Assembly (NCBI GenBank): GCA_016165875.1
Contig: JABBOT010000022.1
Location: forward strand, 6,363,217 to 6,427,216
Length of the DNA: 64,000 nt
Direction of reading: 5' to 3'
Source of the DNA: Acanthopleura granulata
Lineage: Eukaryota; Mollusca; Polyplacophora; Chitonida; Chitonidae
The notes under the pieces were generated by a model. That model was not told the DNA's origin. It made no database searches and worked only from the letters and a program-made list of their open reading frames with translations. The translations under genes and the position numbers were made by a program. This document shows, piece by piece, positions 52,420 through 63,921 of the stretch; positions within the stretch are counted from its first letter, which is position 1, and each line of letters opens with the position of its first letter.

Positions 52420-53300
52420 ATAGATTTCCCCTCAAATATTATTTTTTAAATTTTTTGTTCAAAATGCTGTTTATTTGTATATAATGTAAATGCATTGCTG
52501 ATTCTGTGTGCAAATTTTGAAGCTTGTGTGTGGAAAATGAAGGGAATTGTTTGCAAATTTAAAAATGCAGTTTTGTACCCATTGACCCCACATTCCAGGG
52601 AAGCCCCCACATTCTAGGGGAACCCCCTAATACATTACAGGCAAGGTGGGAGAGATAGATTCTCGCCCTCCCCCCATAATATTTTTAAAAAATTTTCTAA
52701 TCAAACTGCTGTTTATTTCTGTATTATGTACATGCATTGCTATGTTTCAAGGCTGTGTGTGTAAAATGAAATGAATTGTTTGCCAATTTAAATGCACCTT
52801 TCCACCCATTAACGCAGAAAGCAAGGTGTCACAGATAGATTTCCCCTCAAATATTTTTGACAAATTTTTTTATCAACCTTCTGCTTATTTGTGTATATTG
52901 TGCATGCATTGCAGATTCTGTGTGCCAGTTTTGAAGGCTGTGTCTGAAATTGTACCAATGATGTTCCAATTCAAAGGCACATATGCACCCATTACCATGG
53001 GAGGCAAAGTGTGAGAGATAGATCCCCCACAAATATTTTTTACAAATTTTTTTATCAAACTTCTGCTTACTTTTGTATAATGTGCATGCATTGCTGATTC
53101 TGTATGCCAATTTTGAAGTTTGTGTGTCTGAAATTGTACTAATGATGTTCAAATTCAAAGGCACATATGCACCCATTAACATGGGAGGCAATGTGTGAGA
53201 GATAGATCCCACCCAAATATTTTTTACAAATTTTTTTATCAAACTGCTGTTGATATCTGAATAATGTACATGCATTGCTGATTCTGTGTGCCTATTTGTG
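52420..53300. repeat. about-180-bp tandem units, array 2
   Basis: Four to five diverged units with TCAAACTGCTGTTTATTT, GTACATGCATTGCTGATTC and GAGAGATAGAT landmarks. Confidence 0.85.
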
Positions 53301-53465
53301 GATGACGGTATGGAGTTTTAACAGGTAAGTAGACAGGTAAGTGATTGTAGTGGTGAGGCAGGCACTTTCATGGGATTGAGGTGAGTGGAAGGTAAGTATT
53401 AATACATAAATACCTATATATACAACCATCAATTTGCAAAATACATTCTTACATGTGTCTAGATA

Positions 53466-53547
53466 TTATTTAAAGGAGGTGGCGTGATGCCTGGATCGAA
53501 TCCTGCCTTGGGATGGGTACCTCCGCTTTTGCAAATTGATGGTTGAA
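53466..53547 (-). repeat. hairpin with B-box-like motif, partial inverted copy
   Basis: GGTGGCGTGATGCCTGGATC and GAATCCTGCCTTGGGATGGG read in the opposite direction to the other five copies. It lies at the left edge of the interrupting segment, so an inversion occurred here. Confidence 0.75.
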
Positions 53548-53689
53548 ATGAGAAATAAAGGTTATTATGAGAGTGTGAGAAAATTTCAGTGTTGGAGTGG
53601 TGAGGGCGGTGTGAGAGAGGGTTAGGGTTAGGGCGAGGGGTAACCCTGGAAGGTTGTTAACATGTTTAAAATGACTTTCAAAATTTTGT

Positions 53690-54745
53690 GTCAAAAAGGT
53701 GCGGAGATGTGTAAACCTGGTGCCAAGAATTGGTCACGGTCGCACCATTCTTACACATCTCCGCACCAGGTTTCCATAAAAATTGCAAATTTCCTAACCC
53801 TTTCCTGAATTATTTTTTCTTATCCGATAAGCTGTGAGAAAAACCTTGAACGCCGGCTGTAGGACGAAAATCCAGCTAACCCTACCTCCGCACCAACTTT
53901 ACAATCGACTTTGAGGGTTAGAAGAATTTTTGGCGTTACATTTTAGAGCATGGTCTAAAAAGCTTATATGACCAAAAAGGAGTAAAAATTCTCCAGGGCA
54001 AAGTGGAAGGGTTAGAAAAAAATCGACAAAATAATCTATGCCCAGCCTTAACCACGGACGATATTTAAATGCGGGTCATTTCCGGTGAAACCGGAAGTAA
54101 AAATGCATAAATTTTTAGGAGAACGCCATTGCGCTTCGTATAAGTTCATATGAAAAAGTTCGGTCGAAATTCCCGTGACTTGTAAAGTTGGTGCGGAGAA
54201 AAAATGACTATCATTAGGGTTAGGGTTAGGGTTAGGGTTAGGGTTAGGGTTAGGGTTAGGGTTAGGGTTAGGGTTAGGGTTAGGGTTAGGGTTAGGGTTA
54301 GGGTTAGGGTTAGGGTTAGGGTTAGGGTTAGGGTTAGGGTTAGGGTTAGGGTTAGGGTTAGGGTTAGGGTTAGGGTTAGGGTTAGGGTTAGGGTTAGGGT
54401 TAGGGTTAGGGTTAGGGTTAGGGCTATAGTTAGTACCAACTTTACACTCCTCCGCACCATTCTTACAGATCTCCGTACCAACTTTACACTCCTCCGCACC
54501 AACTTTACAAATAACTTTTAACTTTGTAAAGTTGGTGCGGAGATGTGTAATTTTGGTACGGAGATCTGTAAAGTGGTGCGGAGTTGTGTAAACTTGGTGC
54601 GGAGATGTGTAATTGTGCCAAGATGTGTAAACCTGGTTCTAACTTTTTTACTCCCAAAGCACCAGGTTTACAGATCTCCGCACCACTTGCCTAACCCTAA
54701 CCGCAGCTCCGCACCATTCTTACACATCTCCGCACCAAAATTACC
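53690..54745. repeat. GTGCGGAG short repeats in both orientations flanking the telomere-type block
   Basis: A motif of about 20 bp, GTTGGTGCGGAGATGTGTAA, and its reverse complement recur near 53697, 53738, 53885, 54185, 54440, 54470, 54490, 54530, 54595, 54670 and 54705. They surround the TTAGGG array on both sides and give potential for large hairpins. Confidence 0.85.
54214..54423 (+). repeat. interstitial telomeric block, 35 perfect TTAGGG repeats
   Basis: 210 bp of uninterrupted TTAGGG. It ends in GCTATAGTTAG on the right. Degenerate GGGTTAGGGTTAGGG also occurs near 53620. TTAGGG is the telomere repeat of most molluscs, so this is an internal block or marks a former chromosome end. Confidence 0.98.
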
Positions 54746-55398
54746 TGGTTAAAAGTCAAAAGTTATTTTGGGTTTTATGATGCGGGCAGACATGTTATGC
54801 ACGCTCACAAAAAATCAGACTCGTGACAAAAAGACTTAATACTGTCAAGAAAAAATAACCAAAAAAATTTTAACCATTTTGGGGGGGTTGGTTAGGTTAT
54901 GCGTGTTTTCATTGGTCGAGTCACTGAGGGTTAGCGGTAAAAACATGTTATATGTCTTGCACGATCACTCTTCTACTTACCTGTGAAATTTGACCACGAT
55001 CGCACGGTAATTAAGGAAGAAACAGTCCCGACAAGTTCACTTGTCACCACCTCCTCACCTTCGGTATTGCAAAATTGCCCACATACTCACATTGTAACAC
55101 CTCTTGTTCGCTTTCCACTCACCGTGGGTCCATCAAACTTGGCAGGTCACTAGCACAATTACTCTTCTACTCACCTGTAAAATTTCACTGCCATCGCTTG
55201 GTAATTAATGGAAAACCACACTCGACAAAGACACCACCCCCCATTATTAACACATGTATATATTGATCCTTAAGCACAATACATTAGCTAATGCTCACTT
55301 TTCACTCGTTCGAGTCTGGCGTGCAAGCCGTATGTCATTTCAGTTTGTTTACTAAGAAAATACCAGCCAGAAAGCTGAAATGACCTGCTTTAAATCGA
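54745..55398. repeat. right edge of the interrupting segment and a partial D block
   Basis: From about 54960, TCTACTTACCTGTGAAATTT and a D-type stretch with CCCACATACTCACATTGTAA resume the composite in diverged form. 54745-54950 shows nothing recognised. Confidence 0.6.
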
Positions 55399-56735
55399 GC
55401 TGCAAAAACAGAGGTACCCATCCCAAGGCAGGATTCGATCCAGGCTTCGCGCCACCTCTTTTATTTAATATTTGTACAGATGTAGGGATGTATTTTTGCA
55501 GCTTGATGAATTCGGGGGAATTCAGAGAGCATGTGTCGCACATCTGAAACACATTCCCCACATACTCACCTTCTGTATTGCAAGCTATACGCATCATTGC
55601 CGACATGCTCACATTGTAACACCTTCTTTTCGCCTTCCACTCACCTTATGGCCATAAAATTCCCTAGGTCACCAGCACAATTTATTTTTCTACTTACCTC
55701 TTAAATTTGACCACCATCGCTCTGTAATTAAGGGAAAACCGTACTCCACACGGACACCACCCCCCTTTATCCACGCATGTAAATATAGACCATTAAGTAC
55801 ACAATGACAACAGACCAATATTTTTTCTTAAATTTTAATCAAACTGCTGTTTATTTCTCAATAATGTGCATGCATTGCTGATTCCATGTGCCAATTCTGA
55901 AACCTGTGTGTGTAGAATTAAAGGAATTGTTAGCAAATTTAAATGCACATTTCCACCCTTTAACGTTACATTGCATTGGAGAGAGATAGCTTTCCCCCCA
56001 AATATTTTTTACAAAGCTTTTAATCTAACTGCTGTTTATTTCTGTATCATGTACATGCATTACTAATTCTATGAGCCAGTTTTGAAGGTCCTGTGTGTAA
56101 AATTATAGGAATGATGTCCACATTCGAGAGCACATATGCACCTGATAACCTTAAAGGCAACGTGTGAGAGATAGATTCCCCCCATAATATTTTGTAAAAA
56201 TTTTTTAATCAAACTGCTGTTTATTCCTCTATAATGTACATGCATTGCTGATTCTGTGTGCCATGTTTCAAGGCTGTGTGTGTGAAATTATAGGAATGAT
56301 GTCCAAATTTTAATGCACATTTCCACTCCTTAACACTGAAGGCAGGGTGTGAGAGATAGTTTTCCTCTCAAATATTTTTAAAAAATGTTTTAATCAAACT
56401 TCTGCTTATTTGTGTATAATGTGCATGCGTTGCTGATTCTATGTGCCAATTTTGAAGGCTGTGTGTGTGAAATTATAGGAATGATGTCCAAATTTAAATG
56501 CATTTTGCCACCCTTTAACATTACAGGCCAGGGGTGAGAGATAGGTTTCCTACCAAATATTTTTAAAAAATGTTTTAATCAAACTGCTTCTTATTTGTGT
56601 ATAATGTACATGCGTTGGTGATTCTATGTGCAAATTTTGAAGGCTGTGTGTGTAAAATGAAAGGAATTGTTTAAACATTTAAATGCACATTTCCACCCAT
56701 TAACATTACAGGCCAGGTGTGAGAGATAGATTTAA
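55399..56735. repeat. 1337-bp tandem duplication, first copy
   Basis: Holds a 104-bp hairpin (55399-55502), a D block and five of the roughly 180-bp units. The following segment repeats it nearly base for base with the same length. Confidence 0.9.
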
Positions 56736-58072
56736 ACTGCAAAAACAGAGGTACCCATCCCAAGGCAGGATTCGATCCAGGCATCACGCCACCTCTTTTA
56801 TTTAATATCTATACACACGCAGGGATATATTTTTGCAGCTTGATGAGTTCGGGGGAATTCAGAGAGCATGTGTCGCACATCTGAAACACATTCCCCACAT
56901 ACTCACCTTCTGTATTGCAAGCTATACGCATCAATGCCGACATGCTCACATTGTAACTCCTTCTTTTCGCCTTCCACTCACCTTATGGCCATAAAATTCC
57001 CTAGGTCACCAGCACAATTTACTTTTCTACTTAGCTGTTAACTTTGACCACCATCGCACGGTAATTAAGGGAAAACCGTACTCCACACGGACACGACCCT
57101 CCTTTATCCACGCATGTAAATATAGACCATTAAGTACACAATGACAATAGACAAATATTTTTTCTTAAATTTTAATCAAACTGCTGTTTATTTCTCAATA
57201 ATGTGCATGCACTGCTGATTCCATCTGCCAATTCTGAAACCTGTGTGTGTAGATTTAAAGGAATTGTTAGCAAATTTAAATGCACATTTCCACCCTTTAA
57301 CGTTACATTGCATTGGAGACAGATAGCTTTCCCCCCAAATATTTTTTACAAAGCTTTTAATCTAACTGCTGTTTATTTCTGTATCATGTACATGCATTAC
57401 TAATTCTATGTGCCAGTTTTGAAGGCCCTGTGTGTAAAATTATAGGAATGATGTCCACATTCGAGAGCACATATGCACCTGATAACCTTAAAGGCAACGT
57501 GTGAGAGATAGTTTTCCCCCATAATATTTTGTAAAAAATTTTTAATCAAACTGCTGTTTATTCCTCTATAATGTACATGCATTGCTTATTCTGTGTGCCA
57601 TGTTTCAAGGCTGTGTGTGTGAAATTATAGGAATGATGTCCAAATTTTAATGCACATTTCCACTCCTTAACACTGAAGGCAGGGTGTGAGAGATAGTTTT
57701 CCTCTCAAATATTTTTAAAAAATGTTTTAATCAAACTGCTGCTTATTTGTGTATAATGTGCATGCGTTGCTGATTCTATGTGCCAATTTTGAAGGCTGTG
57801 TGTGTGAAATTATAGGAATGATGTCCAAATTTAAATGCATTTTGCCACCCTTTAACATTACAGGCCAGGGGTGAGAGATAGGTTTCCTACCAAATATTTT
57901 TTAAAAATGTTTTAATCAAACTGCTTCTTATTTGTGTATAATGTGCATGCGTTGCTGATTCTATGTGCAAATTTTGAAGGCTGTGTGTGTAAAATGAAAG
58001 GAATTGTTTGAAAATTTAAATGCACATTTCCACACATTAACATTACAGGCCAGGTGTGAGAGATAGATTTAA
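56736..58072. repeat. 1337-bp tandem duplication, second copy
   Basis: Hairpin (56736-56839), D block, five units. The three hairpin starts 55399, 56736 and 58073 are exactly 1337 bp apart. Only scattered substitutions separate the copies. Confidence 0.9.
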
Positions 58073-58176
58073 GCTGCAAAAACAGAGGTACCCATCCCAA
58101 GGCAGGATTCGATCCAGGCATCACGCCACCTCTTTCATTTAATATCTATACACATGCAGGGATGTATTTTTGCAGC
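58073..58176. repeat. 104-bp hairpin with B-box-like motif
   Basis: Same ends GCTGCAAAAA/TTTTTGCAGC and inner GGATTCGATCC as the other copies. Confidence 0.8.
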
Positions 58177-58750
58177 TTGATGAGTTCGGGGGAATTCAGA
58201 GAGCATGTGTCGCACATGTGAAACACATTCCCCACATACTCACCTTCTGTATTGCAAGCTATTCTCATCATTGCCGACATGCTCACATTGTAACACCTCC
58301 TATTCGCCTTCCACTCACCTTATGGCCATAAAACTCCCTAGGTCACCAGCACAATTTACCTTTCTACTTACCTGTTAAATTTGACCACCATCGCTCAGTA
58401 ATTAAGGGAAAACCGTACTCCACACGGACACCACCCCCCATTATCCACACACATACATATATACCAATAAGTACACATAGGCAATAAATTAGCTTATACC
58501 TTCCACTCCTTCCAATTCCACCAAACTCACTCCGCTGGCACAAACGTGCTTTTAGTACTCACCTGTCAAGTTTCAACCAATTCCATCCACAACTAAGGCC
58601 CTAACCACCGCCCAATCACTTGCCATCAGCCTGCCTATCTCTTAACCCAGGAGGGGAGACAATTCTTATTGGTTCCATGTGAGCACAAACTTTAAAAATT
58701 CATATAAAATTCTCTAATTCACTCACGCACTTGATCTTTGATTATATGAT
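58177..58750. repeat. conserved D and E blocks, second full copy
   Basis: Matches 49990-50600 throughout, including TTAGTACTCACCTGTCAAGT and GGCCCTAACCACCGCCCAAT. Confidence 0.8.
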
Positions 58751-58759
58751 GGCCTGGAC

Positions 58760-59770
58760 AGTTGCAAGTTGATCAGTGCGCCTCTCATTGACCTCTGACC
58801 TCTGACCTACTTTATAGACACCCCATTCCAAATGCACCCGTTTCAAACAAAACCAAAGCACATAGATCAAATTTCGAGGTCAAGATCGATTGAAAACTCA
58901 TTGGGGCGTCCAGGAGTACCTAACTCAATGGCCTCCATCTACTTCCGACATGTGTTTTTTCAGGTCAAACAACAAATTTTTTTTTATTTTCAATTTTGAA
59001 GGTCAAGGTCAAGGTCAAGGTCAAATTTGACCCCGGATTCGTCAAGGGCGACGTCGATTACCCCTAGGTAGGATCCACACTCGATCCGCTCCGCCCATTG
59101 CAAAAGGCCGAAATTCAAGATGGCCGACTGCAAAATAGGTCAACGGCCCAAAACTGGCCCAAACTTCGGTCGAGAAGGTCGAGTTTGGTACCGTCTGAAA
59201 GCTCTTGTCGAGATCTATTCGCCTGTGAAATTTGGGCCCGATCGGCCGACAATTACTCTCGTGGTGTCGTTCTCTCGAAAAAGATTGTCCGCCGGGTATG
59301 CCCGCCAACACGACTTGATATGACCAGAAAGTCGAAATTTTGGGGGTCGCTATTTTCGGGGTCAAAATGGAAGCCAGGGTAAAAACTGACCTCGGAATCG
59401 TCATCTGCGACCTCCATTACCCCTGGGTCAAAGTTTGGGGTCAATCAGAGAAAAAAAGATTTTTTGGCCCTATGCTTTAACATGGGGCCTATGCTTTAAT
59501 ATGGGCCCTATGCTTTAACCTGAAAAATAGGTGAAAATTTTTTTTTCTCCGATTGGGCTGAAATTTTCATACCAGAGGTAATCGAGGTCGCAGATGAAGA
59601 ATCCGAGGTCAGATTTGACCTTGACTTTAATCTTGACCTTCAAAATGGCGGGCGAACTTTTTACCCCGACTTTGAAAATTTGTAGAAAAATGGCTAATTA
59701 GACCTTGACCTCGATTTTTTGATATGTCATGCTCCCATGACTTTTGAGTCGAGCCATAAGCTCTTATATG
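58760..59770. repeat. AGGTCA-rich F block, copy 2
   Basis: Contains four AAGGTC units in a row (58999-59022), followed by an inverted TTTGACC, so three overlapping TCAAGGTCA sites. ATGGGCCCTATGCTTTAAC repeats lie at 59466-59520. Open frames on both strands, 59098-59382 and 59404-59042, are shared with copy 3. Confidence 0.8.
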
Positions 59771-59792
59771 GCTTTCAATCAAATAACTAATT

Positions 59793-60428
59793 TTCAGATA
59801 GTGCATTCGGAATGCACTATCTCAAAAGTTAGTCAAAGGTCAGATGTCAATATTTATGTCATACGTAAATTTAAAGGTCATGCGCGCATAACATATCACA
59901 AACTCAAAGTGGAGGGTCAAGCAGTGAATTTTCAAACAATTTTCAAAGTGGGAGTAAAAAATTCGACCTCCATTATATAGGTCAAAATTGAATCCAATTT
60001 CAAAACTGACCTCAGATTCTTGATTTGCGACCTCGATGACTCTCTGGAACAAAGTTTGAGGTCAATCGGAGAAAAAAAGTTTTTCACCCATTTTTCGCCT
60101 AAGGGGTACCCCTTTGAGGAAAAAATGGGTCGAAAACTTTTTGTCTCCGATTGACCTCAAACTTTACCTCAAGGGGTAATCGAGGTCGGCAATCAAGAAT
60201 CTGAGGTCAGTTTTTCCCTTGACCTCAATTTTGACCTATAAAATGGAGGTCGAATGTTTGACCTTGACTTTGACAAATTCTCAAAGGATCCCTAATAAAG
60301 CCTTGACCTTGATCTTTTGACACATGATGCTCCAATGACCTCACAGTCGACCCATGATCTTTTGGTTGACCTCTAACCTCTGGCCTACTTTTCAGATAGT
60401 GCATTCCGATTGTACTATCTGAAAAGTA
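59793..60428. repeat. long palindrome block, centre 60107/60108
   Basis: The centre is the perfect AAGGGGTACCCCTT. Arms of about 300 bp pair along most of their length, for example CAAAGTTTGAGGTCAATCGG against CGATTGACCTCAAACTTTAC. Each end carries its own short hairpin; the right one has perfect 17-base arms CCTACTTTTCAGATAGT/ACTATCTGAAAAGTAGG. Confidence 0.85.
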
Positions 60429-60604
60429 GGTCAGAGGTCAGAGGTCAATGAAAATGTCACGGATCAACTCACAAGTCATGGGGGCATGACATATTCAAAG
60501 ATCGAATTCCAGGGTCAGGCAGAGATTTTTAAAAGAATTTTCAAAGTTGGAAACGAAAGCTGTTTGGAACATAGATGGCGCTGCTTATAGGAATTTAACA
60601 TGGA

Positions 60605-61580
60605 GAAATCCATCAAACATAGATTTCCCTTAAATATTTTTTTTGGCACTTTATATTCAAATTTCTGTTTATTTGTGTATGATGTACATGCATTTCTGAT
60701 TCTGTGTGGAAATTTTGAAGCTTGTCTGTGTGAAATGAAAGGAATTGTTTGCAAATTTAAAAATGCAGTTTTGCACCCATTGACCCCACATTCCAATGAA
60801 GCCTACTTTAACATTAAAGGCATGAGGTGAGATAGATTTCCCCTCAAATATTTAAAAAAAAAATTGTTACCAAAGTTCTGCTTTTTTTGTTTAATGTACA
60901 TGCATTGCTGATTCTAGGTGCCAGTTTTAAAGGCTGTATGTGTGATATTATAGGAATGATATCCAAATTCAAGAGCACATATGCACCCATTCACACAGAA
61001 AACAAGGTCTGAGAGATAGCTTTCCCCCCAGATATTTTTTAAATATTTTCTAATCAAACTGCTGTTTATTTGTGAATAACGTGCATGCATTTCTAACTGC
61101 ATGTGCCAATTTTGAAGCTTATCTGTGTAAAATTAAAGGAATTGTTTGGAAATTTAAATACACCTTTCCACCCATTAACATTAAACTCATGGTGTGAGAG
61201 ATAGATTTCCCCTCAAATATTTTTTACAAATTTTTTGATTAAACTTCTGCTTATTTTTGTCTAATGTACATGCATGACTAATTCTATTTTCCAATTTTGA
61301 AGGCTGTATGTGTGAAATTATAGGAATGAGGTCCAAATTCAAGAGCACATATGCACCCTATAACATTAAAGGCAAGGTGTGAGAGATAGATTCCCCCCAA
61401 AATATTTTTAAAAAATTTTCTAATCAAACTGCTGTTTATTTCTGAAAAACGTGCGTGAATTGCTGATTCTGTGTGAAATCTTTCAAGGCTGTGTGTGTAA
61501 AATTAAAGGAAATGTTTGCAAATTTAAATGCACATTTGCACCCCTTAACCTTGCAGTCCAGGGATGAGAGGTAGATTTAA
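60605..61580. repeat. about-180-bp tandem units, array 5
   Basis: Five diverged units, each with an AATATTTTTT start, a CTGCTTATTT/CTGTTTATTT core and a GAGAGATAG end. Confidence 0.85.
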
Positions 61581-61684
61581 GCTGCAAAAACAGAGGTACC
61601 CATCCCAAGGCAGGATTCGATCCAGGCATCACGCCACCTCTTTTACCTAATATCTATACACATGTAGGGATGTATTTTTGCAGC
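61581..61684. repeat. 104-bp hairpin with B-box-like motif, last copy
   Basis: Same ends and inner motif as at 49884, 55399, 56736 and 58073. Confidence 0.8.
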
Positions 61685-62240
61685 TTGATCATTGCCAGAA
61701 TTCAGAGAATTAGCCACACATTCTCCACATACTCACCTTCTGTATTCTCATCATTGCCGACATGCTCACATTGTATCACCTCCTATTCGCCTTCCACTCA
61801 TCTTATGGCCACAAAACTCCCTAGGTCACTAGCACAATTTACTTTTCTACTTACCTGTTAAATTTGACCACCATCGCTGGGTAATTAAGGGAAAACCGTA
61901 CTCCACACGGACACCACCCCCCTTTATCCAGGCATGTACATATAGACCATTAAGTATACAATGGCAGTAAATTAGCTTATACCTTCCACTCTTTTGAATT
62001 CCACCAAACTCACTCCGCTTGTACAAACGTGCTTTTAGTACTCATCTGTCAAGTTTCAACCAGTTCCATGGAGAACTAAGGCCCTAACCACCGCCCAATC
62101 ACTTGCCATCAGCCGGCCTATCTCTTAACCCAGGAGGGGAGACAACTTTTATAGGGTCCACGTTAGCACAAACTTTAAAAATTCATATAAAATTCTCTAA
62201 TTCACTCACGGACTTGATCTTTTAGTATGTGATGGCCTGG
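61685..62240. repeat. conserved D and E blocks, third full copy
   Basis: Matches 58177-58750, with a short deletion around 61690-61750. Confidence 0.8.
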
Positions 62241-62244
62241 ACAT

Positions 62245-63285
62245 TTGCAAGTTGATTCGTATCCCTTTCATTGACCTTTGACTTCTGACCTACTTTCCGG
62301 ACACCCCATTCCAAATCCACCCGTTCAAAACAAAACCAAAGGACATAGATCAAATTCCGAGGTCAAGATCGATTGGAAACTCATTGGGACGTCCAGGGGT
62401 ACCTTACTCGATGGTCTCCACCTACTTCCGACATGTGTTTTTTTAGGTCAAACACAAAAATTTCAATTTTGAAGGTCAAGGTCAAGGTCAAGGTCAAATT
62501 TGACCCCGGATTCAGCAAGGCCGATATCAATTACCCCTAGGTAGGACCCACACCCGATCCGCTCCTCCCATTCTAAAAGGCCGAAATTCAAGATGGTCGA
62601 GTGCAAAATCGATCAACGGCCCAAAACTGACCCAAACTTGCGTTGAGCCGGTCGAGTTTGGTACCGTCTGAAAGCTCTCGTCGAGATCTAGGTGCCTGTG
62701 AAATTTGGGCCCGATCAGCCGCAAATTACTCTCGTGGTTTCGTTCTGACCAAAAAGACGGTCCGTCGGGGACGCCCGCCAACAAGGCTTGATAGGGCCAG
62801 AAAGTCGACATTTTTGGTGTGGCCATTTTCCAGGTCAAAATGGAAGCCAGGGTCAAAACTGACCTCGGAATCGTCATCTGCGACCTCCATTACCCCTGGG
62901 TCAGAGTTTGAGGTCAATCAGAGAAAAAAAATTTCTCACCCCTATCTAATAACATGGGCCCTATGCTTTAACATGGGCCTTATGCTTTAACATGGGCCTA
63001 TGCTTTAACCTGGAGAAATGGGTGAAAAACTTTTTTCCTCTGATTGCCCTGAAATTCTGAGACCAGGGGAAATCGAGGTCGCAGATGACGAATCCGAGGT
63101 CAGATTTGACCTTGACTTTAATCTTGACCTTCAAAATGGCGGACGAAATTTTTATCTTGACTTTGAAAATTTGTAGAAAAATGGCTAATAAAGCCTTGAC
63201 CTTGGCTTTTTGATATATCATGCTCCCATGACAGGTATGTCGACTCATAACTGTTTAATTGGTCTGTAAACTATAACTTACTCTT
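62245..63285. repeat. AGGTCA-rich F block, copy 3
   Basis: Contains AAGGTC four times near 62472-62497, then TTTGACC. A 115-codon plus frame (62643-62990) and a 116-codon minus frame (62877-62527) overlap. CATGGGCC repeats lie at 62952-63010. Confidence 0.8.
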
Positions 63286-63291
63286 AAAATA

Positions 63292-63921
63292 GTGCATTCC
63301 GAATGCACTGTCTGAAAAGTAGGTCAAAGGTGACAGGTCAATTATCACATAATCTGTCAACTTAGAGGTCATGCACGCATGACATCCCAAAAATTCAAGG
63401 TCGAGGGTCAAGCAGGGAATTTTCAAACAATTTTCAAAGTGGGAGTAAAAATTTCGACCTGCATTTTGGAGATCAAAACTGAATCCAAGGTCAAAATTGA
63501 CCTCAGATTCTTGATTGGCGACCTTGATTACTCCATGGGACAAAGTTTGAGGTTAATCGGAGAAAAAAAGTTTTTCACCCATTTTTCGCCTAAGGGTGTA
63601 CCCTTTGAGGAAAAAATGGGTCGAAAACTTTTTGTCTCCGATGGGGCTGAAACTTTACCTCAGTCAGTAATCGAGGTCGCGGACCAAGAATCCGAGGTCA
63701 GTTTTCCCCTTGACCTCAATTTGAACTATAAAATGGAGGTCGAATATTTGACCTTGACTTTGACAACTTCTCAAGAGAGTCATAATGAAGCCTTGACCTT
63801 GACCTTTTGACACCTGATGCTACAATAACCTCACAGTCGATCCATGGTCTTTTGGTTGACCTCCAACCTCTGGCCTACTTTTTTGATAGTGCATTCCGAA
63901 TGTACTATCTGAAAATTAGGT
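63292..63921. repeat. long palindrome block, centre near 63598
   Basis: Central AAGGGTGTACCCTTT, flanked by arms pairing as in the 60107 block, with terminal short hairpins centred near 63300 and 63897. The next composite copy starts after it and runs off the window. Confidence 0.85.

Noticed and set aside
54146..54521. Frames of 105-118 codons on both strands
   Set aside because: Translation of TTAGGG repeats only.
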